64,000 bases of DNA from Candidatus Nitrosopumilus sp. GTDB lineage: Archaea; Thermoproteota; Nitrososphaeria; Nitrososphaerales; Nitrosopumilaceae. The translations under genes were made by a program, and so were the position numbers. Position 1 is the stretch's first letter; every line of letters begins with the position of its first letter. Positions 44,638-53,570 of the stretch are shown piece after piece. The notes below the pieces were generated by a model. The model was not told the origin of the DNA. It was given only the letters and a program-made list of their open reading frames with translations, and did no database searches. The stretch lies in contig JAOTVS010000002.1 of NCBI GenBank assembly GCA_029863275.1, positions 1-64,000 of the forward strand, given 5' to 3'.

Positions 44638-45134
44638 TGGGAACTGCTACAGGAATAATCAAGGCACTAAATTCAGGAGTTAAACACCTTGCAGTTAAAC
44701 GATTTACACTACGTTATCCTGAAGAGAAATTAAAATTTGTAGGGGATGGTTATCAATTTGACCCAAGCACAGGGGTAGGAATTGCAGGCCTTAAGGGACG
44801 ACACATGTTATTTCATGATCACTGTACAGGATGTCAACTTTGCTCAATTGCTTGTGAAGGTGTTGCTGAAGCCATCGGTATGGTAAAAGTACCCGACGAG
44901 TGGAAACAAAATAAAAAATCCATAATGCCGCAAATTGATTATGGAAAATGTGTATTTTGTGGATTATGTGTTGATGCATGTCCATTTTATGCATTGTACA
45001 TGACAAACGACTATGAACTTTCTTCATTTAGCAAAGAAGGTTTGATTTACACACCTGCTCAATTACAGGTAAAACCATTTGTCTCTCAAGATTCTGAAAT
45101 ACAAATTTCTTCAAGAGGTGCAACACATGGCTGA
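44637..45134 (+). CDS. nuoI: Complex I subunit NuoI (two [4Fe-4S])
   Basis: 8Fe ferredoxin-like subunit, 165 aa. The clusters are CTGCQLCSIACEG near residue 63 and CVFCGLCVDACPF near 103. The first motif ends CEG rather than CP, which is common in archaeal and cyanobacterial complex I. In an enzyme without NuoE/F/G, this subunit is a probable entry point for ferredoxin electrons. The nuoJ start lies inside its 3' end. Confidence 0.95.
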   Translation: MGTATGIIKALNSGVKHLAVKRFTLRYPEEKLKFVGDGYQFDPSTGVGIAGLKGRHMLFHDHCTGCQLCSIACEGVAEAIGMVKVPDEWKQNKKSIMPQIDYGKCVFCGLCVDACPFYALYMTNDYELSSFSKEGLIYTPAQLQVKPFVSQDSEIQISSRGATHG

Positions 45135-45639
45135 CGCTGCCTTTCTTGCTTTATCTGTAATTACAATTGGAAGTGCGATTGCTGCCTTAGAACTAAGATC
45201 TTTAATTTATGGTTCTATTGCATTAATGGGTACTCTTGGTGGAATTGCAGGATTCTTTTTACTTTTGGATTCACCCTTTGTTGCAATGTTTCAGCTTGCA
45301 GTTTATGTCGGCTCAATTGCAGTATTGATCTTATTTACAGTAATGCTCGTAAAACGGGAACTAATCTTCAAAAAAGTTGAAGACAAGAGGAGAAAATTTG
45401 TAGGAATTGCATTAATGTTAGTCTTGATGGTTTCTCTAGGTGCAGTCATTTTAGAATCTGGAATTAAAGAAATTACAACAGATGAACCTGCTGTCGACTT
45501 CAGGGAAATAGGTGAGGACTTTTTGACATATTATTGGCCAGCTTTGATTTTAATGGGATTAATTTTATCGGGTGCTGTAACTGCAGCACTAGTTTTAGCA
45601 AGGAGGGTAGATGAGGAAAATGACCAACGAGTTAACTGA
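45127..45639 (+). CDS. nuoJ: Complex I subunit NuoJ
   Basis: Membrane subunit J, 170 aa with five spans. The track start at 45079 lies well inside nuoI; ATG 45127 (MADAAFLALSVITIGSAIAALELRSLIYGSIALMG) matches the family N-terminus. The segment AVYVGSIAVLILFTVMLVKRE is the conserved third helix. It overlaps nuoI by eight bases and nuoK by 29. Confidence 0.92.
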   Translation: MADAAFLALSVITIGSAIAALELRSLIYGSIALMGTLGGIAGFFLLLDSPFVAMFQLAVYVGSIAVLILFTVMLVKRELIFKKVEDKRRKFVGIALMLVLMVSLGAVILESGIKEITTDEPAVDFREIGEDFLTYYWPALILMGLILSGAVTAALVLARRVDEENDQRVN

Positions 45640-45925
45640 GTTTGTATTGGTATCTGTTGCCCTGCTAGGCATCGGAATTTACGGCCTTGCAGTAAAACGA
45701 AATTTTATCAGAATGCTGTTTGCAATTGAAATTGTAATTAATGCAGCAAACCTAAACATGGTAGCTTTTGGAAGATTCTTACCCCACAGCGGTGGTCAAA
45801 CCTTGGCTTTGTTTTCAATTGCAATTGCTGCTGCTGAAGTAGCAGTTGGACTATCATTGATTATTGTTGCATACCGAATGTATCATAATATCGATATTGC
45901 TGACTTTAGGAGCTTGAAAGGGTAA
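45611..45925 (+). CDS. nuoK: Complex I subunit NuoK
   Basis: Small MrpC-like subunit, 104 aa with three spans, containing NFIRMLFAIEIVINAANLNMVAF (a conserved Glu in helix 2) and AIAAAEVAVGLSLIIVAYR (a conserved Glu in helix 3). ATG 45611 or 45620 could start it: GGAGG at 45602-45606 precedes the first by four bases and the second by thirteen. It overlaps the nuoJ end. The last base of its stop is the first base of nuoM. Confidence 0.93.
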   Translation: MRKMTNELTEFVLVSVALLGIGIYGLAVKRNFIRMLFAIEIVINAANLNMVAFGRFLPHSGGQTLALFSIAIAAAEVAVGLSLIIVAYRMYHNIDIADFRSLKG

Positions 45926-47478
45926 TGGAATACGCACTATTACAGGCAGTTTTCTTACCTCTATTGTTATCACCTGTTGCCTATATTCTTGGAAGAAAAA
46001 TGGGGCCAACTCCAGCAATGTGGTTCACATTTGCAATTTTACTTTACACAACAATTCTAGTAATTAATGCATCTTTAAGCGGACCTACAGAGGAACATTA
46101 TCCATGGACTGACTTGTTTGGCGAATTTGGATTCTTACTTGATGGTTTAGCTTCACCATTTGCAATCATGATTTACGTACTAAGTACAATTCTTGCACTT
46201 TATTCAAAACCATATATGATTCACAAATTCCATGAGCAATTCGAAGAAGAGCAAAAAACAATCCAATCAACTAGTGGCCAATCATCAATTGTAGAGTCTA
46301 CATCCCTCACAAATTATGTGAATGCAAAATCAGGGCTTTACTTTGCACTGTATTTGGTCTTTGCGATGGGAATGCTCGGAACAGTACTCTCAACAAACCT
46401 AATTGAATTTTATGTTTTCTTTGAAGTTATGTTAATTCCAGGTTTCTTCCTAGTTGCACTATGGGGAGACGGTCCAAGAAGAAAGATTGGTTTGATGTTC
46501 TTATTTTGGACACATGCAGGAGCCGTTGTTTTGTTATTGGGATTCTTGATGATCGGTCTTACAATCGGTAGCTTTGACTTTGCAGATATTCAGGAATCTG
46601 AAATCCCACAAGATATTGTCTTGGCCTCAGCAGTTGCAATTTCAATTGGTCTGGGAGTTAAACTTGCAGTATTCATGTTCCATATTTGGTTACCCTATGT
46701 CCACGGTTCAGCACCTACTCCAATCAGTGCTTTATTGTCTCCAGCAATGATCGGGATTGGGGCTTATGGTATCTTCAGATTGATTGTAGAATTTTTGCCA
46801 TCTACATTTGCAGAACTCTCAATTTGGTTCCATATCTGGGGTCTTGTTACAATGATTTATGGTGGTGCAATGGCGTTAATGCAAGATGATCTAAAACGAC
46901 TTCTTGCCTATTCTAGTATAAGTCAAATGGGTTATATTCTGTTTGGAATAGGTTCAATGTCTGCTTTGGGTTTGGCAGGAGCTGAGATGATGTATGTTAC
47001 ACACGCCCTAGGAAAAGGAATACTCTTCATGATGGCGGGAATTATTATCGTTAAAGTCGGGACCAGAAGTATCACCAAACTTGGGGGACTAGCAGGCAAG
47101 ATGCCAATTACTGCTGTTTGTGCAGTAATTGGAGCATTAACAATCATGGGAGTTCCTCCAACAAGTGGCTTTATGGGTGAATGGATTCTATTTTATGGTG
47201 CATTAGAGACTGCAATTGAAGAGGGCTCTACAATACGGGCAGTTACTTTTGGTTTAGGTCTTGTTGCAACTGCACTTACAATGTCGTATATCTTGTGGAT
47301 GCTAAAACGTGTATTCTTTGGAAAGACACCTGAGCATCTTGAGCATGTCAAAGAGGGAAGTTGGTACATGACTGCACCAATGATGGTCCTTGCTGGATTT
47401 ACAGTTGTGCTTGGAATTTATCCTGATATTTTCTTAAAGACGATAATTCCATATATGAATGGGGTTTTGGGGGTTTAG
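45925..47478 (+). CDS. nuoM: Complex I antiporter-like subunit NuoM
   Basis: Proton-pumping subunit, 517 aa with about fourteen spans. The conserved Glu is in FYVFFEVMLIPGFFLVALWG, the conserved Lys in IGLGVKLAVFMFHIWLPYVHGSAPTPISALLS, and DDLKRLLAYSSISQMGYILFGIG follows. The order M before L is the reverse of the common bacterial L-M-N. The nuoL start follows after three bases. Confidence 0.95.
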   Translation: MEYALLQAVFLPLLLSPVAYILGRKMGPTPAMWFTFAILLYTTILVINASLSGPTEEHYPWTDLFGEFGFLLDGLASPFAIMIYVLSTILALYSKPYMIHKFHEQFEEEQKTIQSTSGQSSIVESTSLTNYVNAKSGLYFALYLVFAMGMLGTVLSTNLIEFYVFFEVMLIPGFFLVALWGDGPRRKIGLMFLFWTHAGAVVLLLGFLMIGLTIGSFDFADIQESEIPQDIVLASAVAISIGLGVKLAVFMFHIWLPYVHGSAPTPISALLSPAMIGIGAYGIFRLIVEFLPSTFAELSIWFHIWGLVTMIYGGAMALMQDDLKRLLAYSSISQMGYILFGIGSMSALGLAGAEMMYVTHALGKGILFMMAGIIIVKVGTRSITKLGGLAGKMPITAVCAVIGALTIMGVPPTSGFMGEWILFYGALETAIEEGSTIRAVTFGLGLVATALTMSYILWMLKRVFFGKTPEHLEHVKEGSWYMTAPMMVLAGFTVVLGIYPDIFLKTIIPYMNGVLGV

Positions 47479-47481
47479 GAA

Positions 47482-49560
47482 ATGGCAACTGAGGCACTCG
47501 GTTTACCATTTGAAGCAACTTCGGCTGCTGCATGGATGGTTTGGATTTTACCTTTTGCAGCTGCCTTGATAATGCCTGCAATTGGAAAAGCTTCAAAGAA
47601 TACAACAGGATATGTTGCAGTTGGATTTGCATTAATGAGTGCACTTTCTGCAGCATCTCTTTTACCAGTAACATTGGATGCTAGCGAGGTTCACCACCAA
47701 ATAACTTGGATTGATTCAATTGGTCTTGAGGCCGGAGTATTAGCAGATCCACTTTCTGTAATTATGGCAAATGTTGTTGGATGGATTTCATTCTTGATTA
47801 TGATTTACAGTACAGGTTACATGAAAGGCGATAAGGATATCACACGATTCTGGTTCTGGATGCTTTTCTTTATTGGCTCAATGCAGATTATTGTCTTATC
47901 GGATAATTTACTCCAAGTTTTCATTGGATGGGAAGGTGTGGGACTTGCATCTTATGCATTGATTAGCTTTTGGTATCGTGACAAAAAGAAGGATCATGTT
48001 GGAGTAGAAGGAAGAACAGTCTTGGGTCTGTTAGATTATTATTCACCAACACATGCTGGTATGAAAGCTTTCATCATGACCAAGGTTGGCGATGTGATGA
48101 TGATTGCAGGAATGCTGTTGATCTTTTTATTTGCTGGAACTTTTGGATTTAAAGAATTAATGGGAGACTTTGCCTGGGCAGAAACCATGTCTGCTCAAGG
48201 ATTATTGGTTCCTGCATTTGTCCTGTTATTTGGAGGTGCAGTAGGAAAGTCAGCTCAATTCCCACTAAACGAGTGGCTTTTAGAAGCAATGACTGGTCCA
48301 ACTGCTGTATCTGCATTAATTCACGCCGCAACTATGGTAAAAGCAGGGGTCTTTCTTGTAGCAAGAATAGGTCCAATAGTCTTTGCTTTGGGCGCAGCAG
48401 GAATACTTGCTGATCAATTCTTTGAAATTGTTGCATGGGTTGGCGCAATCACTGCACTATTGCTTGCCACTCAAGGCATGGTTAATCCTGAAATTAAAAA
48501 AGTTCTTGCATATTCTACAGGTTCTCAAATAGGGTATATGATGATGGCATTAGGGGTTGCAGGTCTCTCTCAACAATATGTAGATGGTTATACTGCAGGA
48601 TTTTTCCATTTAATTTCTCATGCAATGTTTAAGGCATCTCTCTTTATGGCTGCAGGTTCTCTATTACATGTTGTAGGTTCTAGATTCATGACAGATATGG
48701 GTGGCCTTAGAAAACATATGAAAAAAACATATGCATTCATGTGGGCTGCTGGACTTGGTTTGATGGGAGCACCATTTATCACAACTGGTTTCTGGAGTAA
48801 GGATGCAATCTTTGCAGCTGTGTTTGAATCTGGAAGTGAATGGGCAATGCCACTCTACGCAATTGCAGTGCTAACTGCAGTCATCACTGCATTTTACACA
48901 ACAAGAATGATTGGTCTAGTGTTTTATGGAAAACCAAGCAAACACATTGAAAAAATGGAACAAGAAGGGCATCATATACATGAGGCGCCACTTTCAATGT
49001 GGGTTCCATACGGAATTCTTGCAGTTCTTACTATTGGTGTTGGCATTATTGGATTATCTGCTGAGGAAGGAATACACCACCTATTCACTGATTTCCTTGA
49101 ACATTCCTATGGCATTCATATGGTTCATCATGAATCTGGAGAATCAATTCTACCTGGATTCTTACAAGGACTTAATCCAATTGCATTAGGTTCATCTTTG
49201 ATAGCCTTTGCCACAGGAATTGGTCTAGGGTATGTTTTCTATATTGGAAGATGGGTCGATGCCACAAAATTTGTAAATTCAAATATCTTTTTTTATGCTA
49301 TTCATAAAACTATCCTAAACAGATGGTATCTTAATGCAATAATCTACTGGTGCTTTGTTGTAGCCCCACTTTGGCTTGCAAGAGCAGTATTCAGGTACTT
49401 TGAAAGGACTGCAATTGATTATGGAATGAATGATGGATTCCAAAAAGCTGTAGGCTGGAGTGCCAGAGTAGTTCAAGGAACTCAGACAGGTGTGTCTCAA
49501 TCATACCTATTCGTATTTGGAGCAGGATTACTATTTGTAGTTCTGATATTGTTGATATAG
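47482..49560 (+). CDS. nuoL: Complex I antiporter-like subunit NuoL
   Basis: Distal proton-pumping subunit, 692 aa with about sixteen spans and the expected C-terminal amphipathic extension. Signatures are QVFIGWEGVGLASYALISFWY, GKSAQFPLNEWLLEAMTGPTAVSALIHAATMVKAGVFLVAR, and PEIKKVLAYSTGSQIGYMMMALG. Histidine-rich loops (EGHHIHEAP, HMVHHESG) occur near residues 495 and 550. An AGGAGAATT sequence at the 3' end precedes nuoN. Confidence 0.95.
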   Translation: MATEALGLPFEATSAAAWMVWILPFAAALIMPAIGKASKNTTGYVAVGFALMSALSAASLLPVTLDASEVHHQITWIDSIGLEAGVLADPLSVIMANVVGWISFLIMIYSTGYMKGDKDITRFWFWMLFFIGSMQIIVLSDNLLQVFIGWEGVGLASYALISFWYRDKKKDHVGVEGRTVLGLLDYYSPTHAGMKAFIMTKVGDVMMIAGMLLIFLFAGTFGFKELMGDFAWAETMSAQGLLVPAFVLLFGGAVGKSAQFPLNEWLLEAMTGPTAVSALIHAATMVKAGVFLVARIGPIVFALGAAGILADQFFEIVAWVGAITALLLATQGMVNPEIKKVLAYSTGSQIGYMMMALGVAGLSQQYVDGYTAGFFHLISHAMFKASLFMAAGSLLHVVGSRFMTDMGGLRKHMKKTYAFMWAAGLGLMGAPFITTGFWSKDAIFAAVFESGSEWAMPLYAIAVLTAVITAFYTTRMIGLVFYGKPSKHIEKMEQEGHHIHEAPLSMWVPYGILAVLTIGVGIIGLSAEEGIHHLFTDFLEHSYGIHMVHHESGESILPGFLQGLNPIALGSSLIAFATGIGLGYVFYIGRWVDATKFVNSNIFFYAIHKTILNRWYLNAIIYWCFVVAPLWLARAVFRYFERTAIDYGMNDGFQKAVGWSARVVQGTQTGVSQSYLFVFGAGLLFVVLILLI

Positions 49561-49572
49561 GAGAATTATGAG

Positions 49573-51057
49573 ATGATAGAAATTAGTTCAACCCCAATTG
49601 TTATCATAGCAATTCTAGGCGCAGTTGGCATTATTTTACCTGTAATCAATGTAATTAGAAAAGAGACAGGATCAAATTCATTTTATGCCGTTATTGCATT
49701 TGCAGCATTAATCATTTCAATTGCATATGTAGGCTATCAATTCATCAATGAAAATATTCTTCCATCTGCATTATTTTCAGAGGATGTAATTGTTGATGAT
49801 GCCTTTGGAGGATTCTTTGCAATTGCAATGTTAATTGTTGCAATCTTCACAACAGTTGGTTCTTTCAATTACATGAGAAAGCAAAACTATCCTGCAATCT
49901 ACTATTCGTTAATCTTACTTTCTACCATTGGTATGGTGCTAGTTGCATATTCTACTGACTTGATAATGTTATTTGTTGCATGGGAGTTAATGAGTATTCC
50001 AACATATGCTCTAGTTGGATTTATCAAGAAAAATCCACAATCAAATGAAGCTGCATTGAAATACTTTTTGTTTGGAGCATTATCATCAGCAATAATCGTA
50101 TATGGAATTTCTATTACTTATGGGATTACTGGATCGACAAATATTGGCGAAGTCATCCAAGGATATTCCACTCTAGATCCTGGACTTCTTCCTCTGGCAT
50201 TATTATCAGTTGGAATGTTTATTGCAGGATTTGGATTCAAAATGGGTTTAGTGCCATTTCATCAATGGTTACCTGATACATACGAAGGATCCCCACCAAC
50301 AATTACAACGTTATTAGCTGCAGGAACCAAAAAAGCAGGATTTGCAGCTACAATTCGTATTGTAGTTCTTGGAATGGTGGTTCTAAATCTTGATTGGACA
50401 TTAGCCCTTGGAATTTTAGCTATCATGACTATGACAATTGGTAATGTTGCAGCAATCATGCAAAAGAGTCTATCACGAATGTTAGCCTATTCAAGTATTG
50501 CACATGCTGGATACATTCTCATTGGGCTTGCAGTATCGCCATATAGCTCACTTGGATTACAAGGCTCTCTTTACCAAATCTTAAACCATGCCGTAATGAA
50601 AGGAATGGCATTCATCGCAGTAACGGGAATTATTACAACACTTGCAGTGACTAATTTGGATAAACTAAAGGGATTAGGTAGAAGAATGCCTATTACTGCT
50701 CTTGGATTAACTATCTCTTTACTTGCACTTGCTGGAGTTCCTCCCCTTGCTGGTTTCTGGAGTAAAATTATGTTATTTGGCGGTGCATTAGATGCCGGCT
50801 CAGCTTTGTGGTGGGCTCCTTGGCTTGCAATAGCTGGAGTCCTAAACAGTGCGCTTTCATTAGCATACTATGGTTGGATAATACGACGAATGTATTTCGA
50901 AGGGGAAACAGAGAAGAGAGTTTCTGAACCAAAATCGATAATTGCAGTAATGATATTCTCTATTATTTTCTTAGTAGGATTTGGTGTCTATCCCGATCCA
51001 ATAATTAAATTTGTAGAGTTTGCAACACCGGTTATTAGTTCAGGATTTATGCCTTAA
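49573..51057 (+). CDS. nuoN: Complex I antiporter-like subunit NuoN
   Basis: Third antiporter-like subunit, 494 aa with about fourteen spans. It has LFVAWELMSIPTYALVGF with the conserved Glu, FKMGLVPFHQWLPDTYEGSPPTITTLLAAGTKKAGFA with the conserved Lys, and KSLSRMLAYSSIAHAGYILIGLA. AGGAGA lies eight bases before ATG 49573. It ends the nuo operon; no nuoE, F or G follows. Its 3' end overlaps the convergent prenyl synthase by 11 bases. Confidence 0.95.
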   Translation: MIEISSTPIVIIAILGAVGIILPVINVIRKETGSNSFYAVIAFAALIISIAYVGYQFINENILPSALFSEDVIVDDAFGGFFAIAMLIVAIFTTVGSFNYMRKQNYPAIYYSLILLSTIGMVLVAYSTDLIMLFVAWELMSIPTYALVGFIKKNPQSNEAALKYFLFGALSSAIIVYGISITYGITGSTNIGEVIQGYSTLDPGLLPLALLSVGMFIAGFGFKMGLVPFHQWLPDTYEGSPPTITTLLAAGTKKAGFAATIRIVVLGMVVLNLDWTLALGILAIMTMTIGNVAAIMQKSLSRMLAYSSIAHAGYILIGLAVSPYSSLGLQGSLYQILNHAVMKGMAFIAVTGIITTLAVTNLDKLKGLGRRMPITALGLTISLLALAGVPPLAGFWSKIMLFGGALDAGSALWWAPWLAIAGVLNSALSLAYYGWIIRRMYFEGETEKRVSEPKSIIAVMIFSIIFLVGFGVYPDPIIKFVEFATPVISSGFMP

Positions 51058-51898
51058 ACGTTGTAAATTTTATTAAATTATCTAGATTGTTCTTTGCATC
51101 ACTGTCAGGGATCTTACGTAACCCCTTTCTTGCTTTTTCAGAATAATTTTTTAAAAGTTCTTCCATTTTATTAAATACATCTCTGGGATCAGAACTTTTT
51201 TTGATTAGCAAATTAAATAACTTGTCTTCATTTTTCCAATCCAGTAAATCATCTCTAATCTGATATGCTATCCCAATATTTTTTCCATACTCTGTTAATG
51301 ATTCAATTTCTTCTTCACTACCCTTACCAATTATGGCCCCTATTCTTGATGCTGCTTGAAATGCAACTGCAGTCTTGTATTCAATTACTTTAAGATAATC
51401 ATCAAATGTAACATCCTCACTTGCCTCTAGTCTATTTTCAATCATCTCTCCTTCACTCATCAACATTGCCGTACTGGATAATTCTTTAGTTATTCTTGCA
51501 TTATCCAATCTTGAGGAAATTCCAAGAATTAATCCTAAAACAAAATCTCCCGTCAAAACGCTTGTGTTATAGCCATATTTGATATGGAATGGATCCTTTT
51601 GTCTTCTCAATGTTTCATTATCAATAATATCATCATGAATTATCGACTCCATATGTAAGAATTCAACGGCACAGGATGCCACTAGTGTATTATCATCAAC
51701 ATTTCCCACACTTTCAGCTGCTAAAACTAGTATTATTGGTCTAATTCGTTTCCCCCCATCTAAAGAATATTTTAAAGGTTCTATGAACTCTGATTCAGAA
51801 TAAAGGTCAAGTTCCTTATCCAAAAAACGATTTATTTTATCAATATACTTTCCATATGTTTCAAGTAAAGGATTTATCTCTAAATTTTTCCTATCCAA
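51047..51898 (-). CDS. Polyprenyl (probably geranylgeranyl) diphosphate synthase
   Basis: Trans-isoprenyl diphosphate synthase for archaeal lipid or quinone side chains, 283 aa. The first Asp-rich motif HDDIIDNETLRRQ is near residue 90. The residues just before it (VEFLHMES) set chain length without a bulky aromatic immediately upstream. The second is IRDDLLDW near 218. GGKRIRPI near 48 is also conserved. Start is TTG 51898. Product length is inferred from size only; farnesyl or longer products are possible. Confidence 0.9.
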   Translation of the reverse strand: MDRKNLEINPLLETYGKYIDKINRFLDKELDLYSESEFIEPLKYSLDGGKRIRPIILVLAAESVGNVDDNTLVASCAVEFLHMESIIHDDIIDNETLRRQKDPFHIKYGYNTSVLTGDFVLGLILGISSRLDNARITKELSSTAMLMSEGEMIENRLEASEDVTFDDYLKVIEYKTAVAFQAASRIGAIIGKGSEEEIESLTEYGKNIGIAYQIRDDLLDWKNEDKLFNLLIKKSSDPRDVFNKMEELLKNYSEKARKGLRKIPDSDAKNNLDNLIKFTTFKA

Positions 51899-51942
51899 GA
51901 CGACCTGATCAAAAATTTTTTATCATTACTAAATAAATCTTG

Positions 51943-52034
51943 GTGCTCCAGCCGGGACTTTCATCGTTAGATTTTGAACCCGGGATCACTGCCTTGAAAG
52001 GGCAGTATGCTTGACCGGTCTACACCACTGGAAC
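51943..52034 (-). tRNA. tRNA-Glu (TTC) with an intron in the T loop
   Basis: On the minus strand the acceptor GTTCCAG pairs with CTGGAGC (one G:T pair), the discriminator is A, and CCA is encoded next (51940-51942). The anticodon arm CTGCC-CTTTCAA-GGCAG gives TTC. The T stem CCGGG/CCCGG is interrupted: the loop holds TTCAAA, then 15-16 extra bases, then T. Removing 51957-51972 restores TTCAAAT and a 76-base tRNA. The insert folds as a bulge-helix-bulge: UUCA pairs with UGAA, with AAA and AAG bulges. The anticodon loop has no intron. Confidence 0.92.
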
Positions 52035-52113
52035 CCAACAAAATTCAATATTTTATCCATAAAATCTTTTGTAAACAACAAAGATTTTTTACTGGTAAAT
52101 TAGGAATTCTGGT

Positions 52114-52746
52114 ATGAGTTTGATTAAAAGAATAGATGAAAGAATTGAAAAACGAAGCTTACTAAAACATCCATTTTATGAGATGTGGTCTGATGGAAAA
52201 TTAACAGTTGAGTCCTTAGCAGGATATTCAAAAGAATATTTTCAACTTGTAAAGGCAGTACCTTCCTTTATGACCCCTATTATAGAGAAGGCACCAGAAT
52301 CAGAAATAAAGGAATTAATAGAAAATCAACAAGAAGAGGCAGATCATATTGGTCCTTGGATAAAATTTGCTGGTCAGCTAGGTATCTCACAAGAAGAATT
52401 GTTAAATTACAATGGCTTGGAAAAAACCCAAAAAGCAGTCTCAAATCTATCTGATTTGATGAATACCTATGAGGGCGGCGCGTGTGCAATGTATGCATTT
52501 GAAAAAGAAATTCCAAAAATTAGCCAAACAAAACTAGAGGGAATGGCAAAGTTCTATGGAATGACAAATGATGATGCCACTGAATATTTCCAACTTCATA
52601 CAGAAGCTGATATTCGACATGCAGCTGCGTGGCAAAATATTCTTGAGAAGTCAACTACGAGCACTGATGACTTGATACAAATTGCAGAACAATCAATCTC
52701 TGCGCAAAACTTGTTGCTTGATAGTTGTTATGAAGAATACTGTTAA
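52114..52746 (+). CDS. Haem-oxygenase-fold TenA/PqqC/CADD-like oxidase
   Basis: All-helical protein of 210 aa, 'iron-containing redox enzyme' type. EEYFQLVKAVPSFM, QQEEADHIGPWIKF and YFQLHTEADIRHAAAW supply the Glu and His residues expected for a dinuclear metal site (E.DH and H..AD..H patterns). The closest functional analogue is Chlamydia CADD and Nitrosomonas NE1434, which can supply para-aminobenzoate; TenA-type thiaminase and PqqC are alternatives. The conserved Cys of TenA is absent at the expected place. The product is unproven. The gene stands alone. Confidence 0.75.
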   Translation: MSLIKRIDERIEKRSLLKHPFYEMWSDGKLTVESLAGYSKEYFQLVKAVPSFMTPIIEKAPESEIKELIENQQEEADHIGPWIKFAGQLGISQEELLNYNGLEKTQKAVSNLSDLMNTYEGGACAMYAFEKEIPKISQTKLEGMAKFYGMTNDDATEYFQLHTEADIRHAAAWQNILEKSTTSTDDLIQIAEQSISAQNLLLDSCYEEYC

Positions 52747-52786
52747 CTCATAACATTTTAAACTGAAGATTTATCCCATTTTTGTA

Positions 52787-52860
52787 GGGCCCGTAACTCA
52801 GCTTGGTAGAGTAACCGGCTCATAACCGGTGAGCCAAGGGATCGAAGCCCTTCGGGCCCA
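52787..52860 (+). tRNA. tRNA-Met (CAT), probably elongator
   Basis: Acceptor GGGCCCG pairs with CGGGCCC, and the discriminator is A. The anticodon stem is ACCGG/CCGGT with loop CTCATAA, giving CAT. The first pair is G:C, not the A:U of initiator tRNA, so elongator Met is likely; CAT could also mean the Ile2 tRNA. The T arm is AAGGG-ATCGAAG-CCCTT, with A at position 54. CCA is not encoded. Confidence 0.9.
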
Positions 52861-52968
52861 TATCCTAATTAATTCTTTATCTGGTCCCATGATCTATGTA
52901 ATATTATGAGCCATCAACCTAGAATAGATTTTCTTTTTAATTTTGAAATTAATTTTTGATTAAAGAAC

Positions 52969-53151
52969 TTAAATTCTAATTGGTTTTTTCCTTTCGCATT
53001 TACAATTTTCCTCAATTATTTTACAACCTGAACAAACTCTTAATGGCCTACCAAAAGATTGTAGTATTAACAATCCTCTGCCACATTTTGAACATGGTTT
53101 TTTGGTTGGTATGGACAATAATTGATTTGAATATTTTTCAAACTTAAGCAT
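52969..53151 (-). CDS. Small zinc-ribbon protein
   Basis: 60 aa with KPCSKCGRGLLILQSFGRPLRVCSGCKIIEENCKCERKKPIRI: two CxxC knuckles 18 residues apart and a third Cys pair (CKC). The GRPLRVCSGC segment resembles topoisomerase-type zinc ribbons. Basic residues at the end suggest nucleic-acid contact. It is divergent from the small membrane protein at 53208. Length is close to the 60-aa cut-off of the track. Function unknown. Confidence 0.65.
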   Translation of the reverse strand: MLKFEKYSNQLLSIPTKKPCSKCGRGLLILQSFGRPLRVCSGCKIIEENCKCERKKPIRI

Positions 53152-53207
53152 ATTGAAATTTAGACTCTAGTAATATACTCCATATAGGGGGTATATTGTT
53201 TGGAGGT

Positions 53208-53468
53208 ATGATTCGTGGAGCTCCAAAATACATAATGTTTACATTTTTTGCATTGGGTGTGTTGTTTATTGGTTTTTCAACATGGGCACTATTTCTTACT
53301 GATATTCCAAAAGAACAATTCATCGAAGATCCTAGATTTGAAGAAGAGTATGTGCAATATCATGAGTGGAATATTCTATTTGGTACTGGCTTGATTGGAA
53401 TTGGTTGGATTATTGCATTTTTAGGACGTAAAATGACACATGGGTCACACTTACAAACTAAAGATTAA
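53208..53468 (+). CDS. Small membrane protein, unknown
   Basis: 86 aa from ATG 53208; the track's TTG 53196 is four codons earlier. A TATA-like CATATAG lies about 25 bases before 53208, which supports this start. Two hydrophobic spans (IMFTFFALGVLFIGFSTWALFL and LFGTGLIGIGWIIAFLGRK) flank an acidic loop (PKEQFIEDPRFEEEYVQYHEWN). I recognise no family. Confidence 0.55.
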   Translation: MIRGAPKYIMFTFFALGVLFIGFSTWALFLTDIPKEQFIEDPRFEEEYVQYHEWNILFGTGLIGIGWIIAFLGRKMTHGSHLQTKD

Positions 53469-53570
53469 TTTTTTATCAACATTTATGATAAAGACTAATG
53501 TAGATTTTGAAATTATCATATTTGATATTTAATCCTACTAATCAAATACTTGGGCTGTTTAGTATTAATT

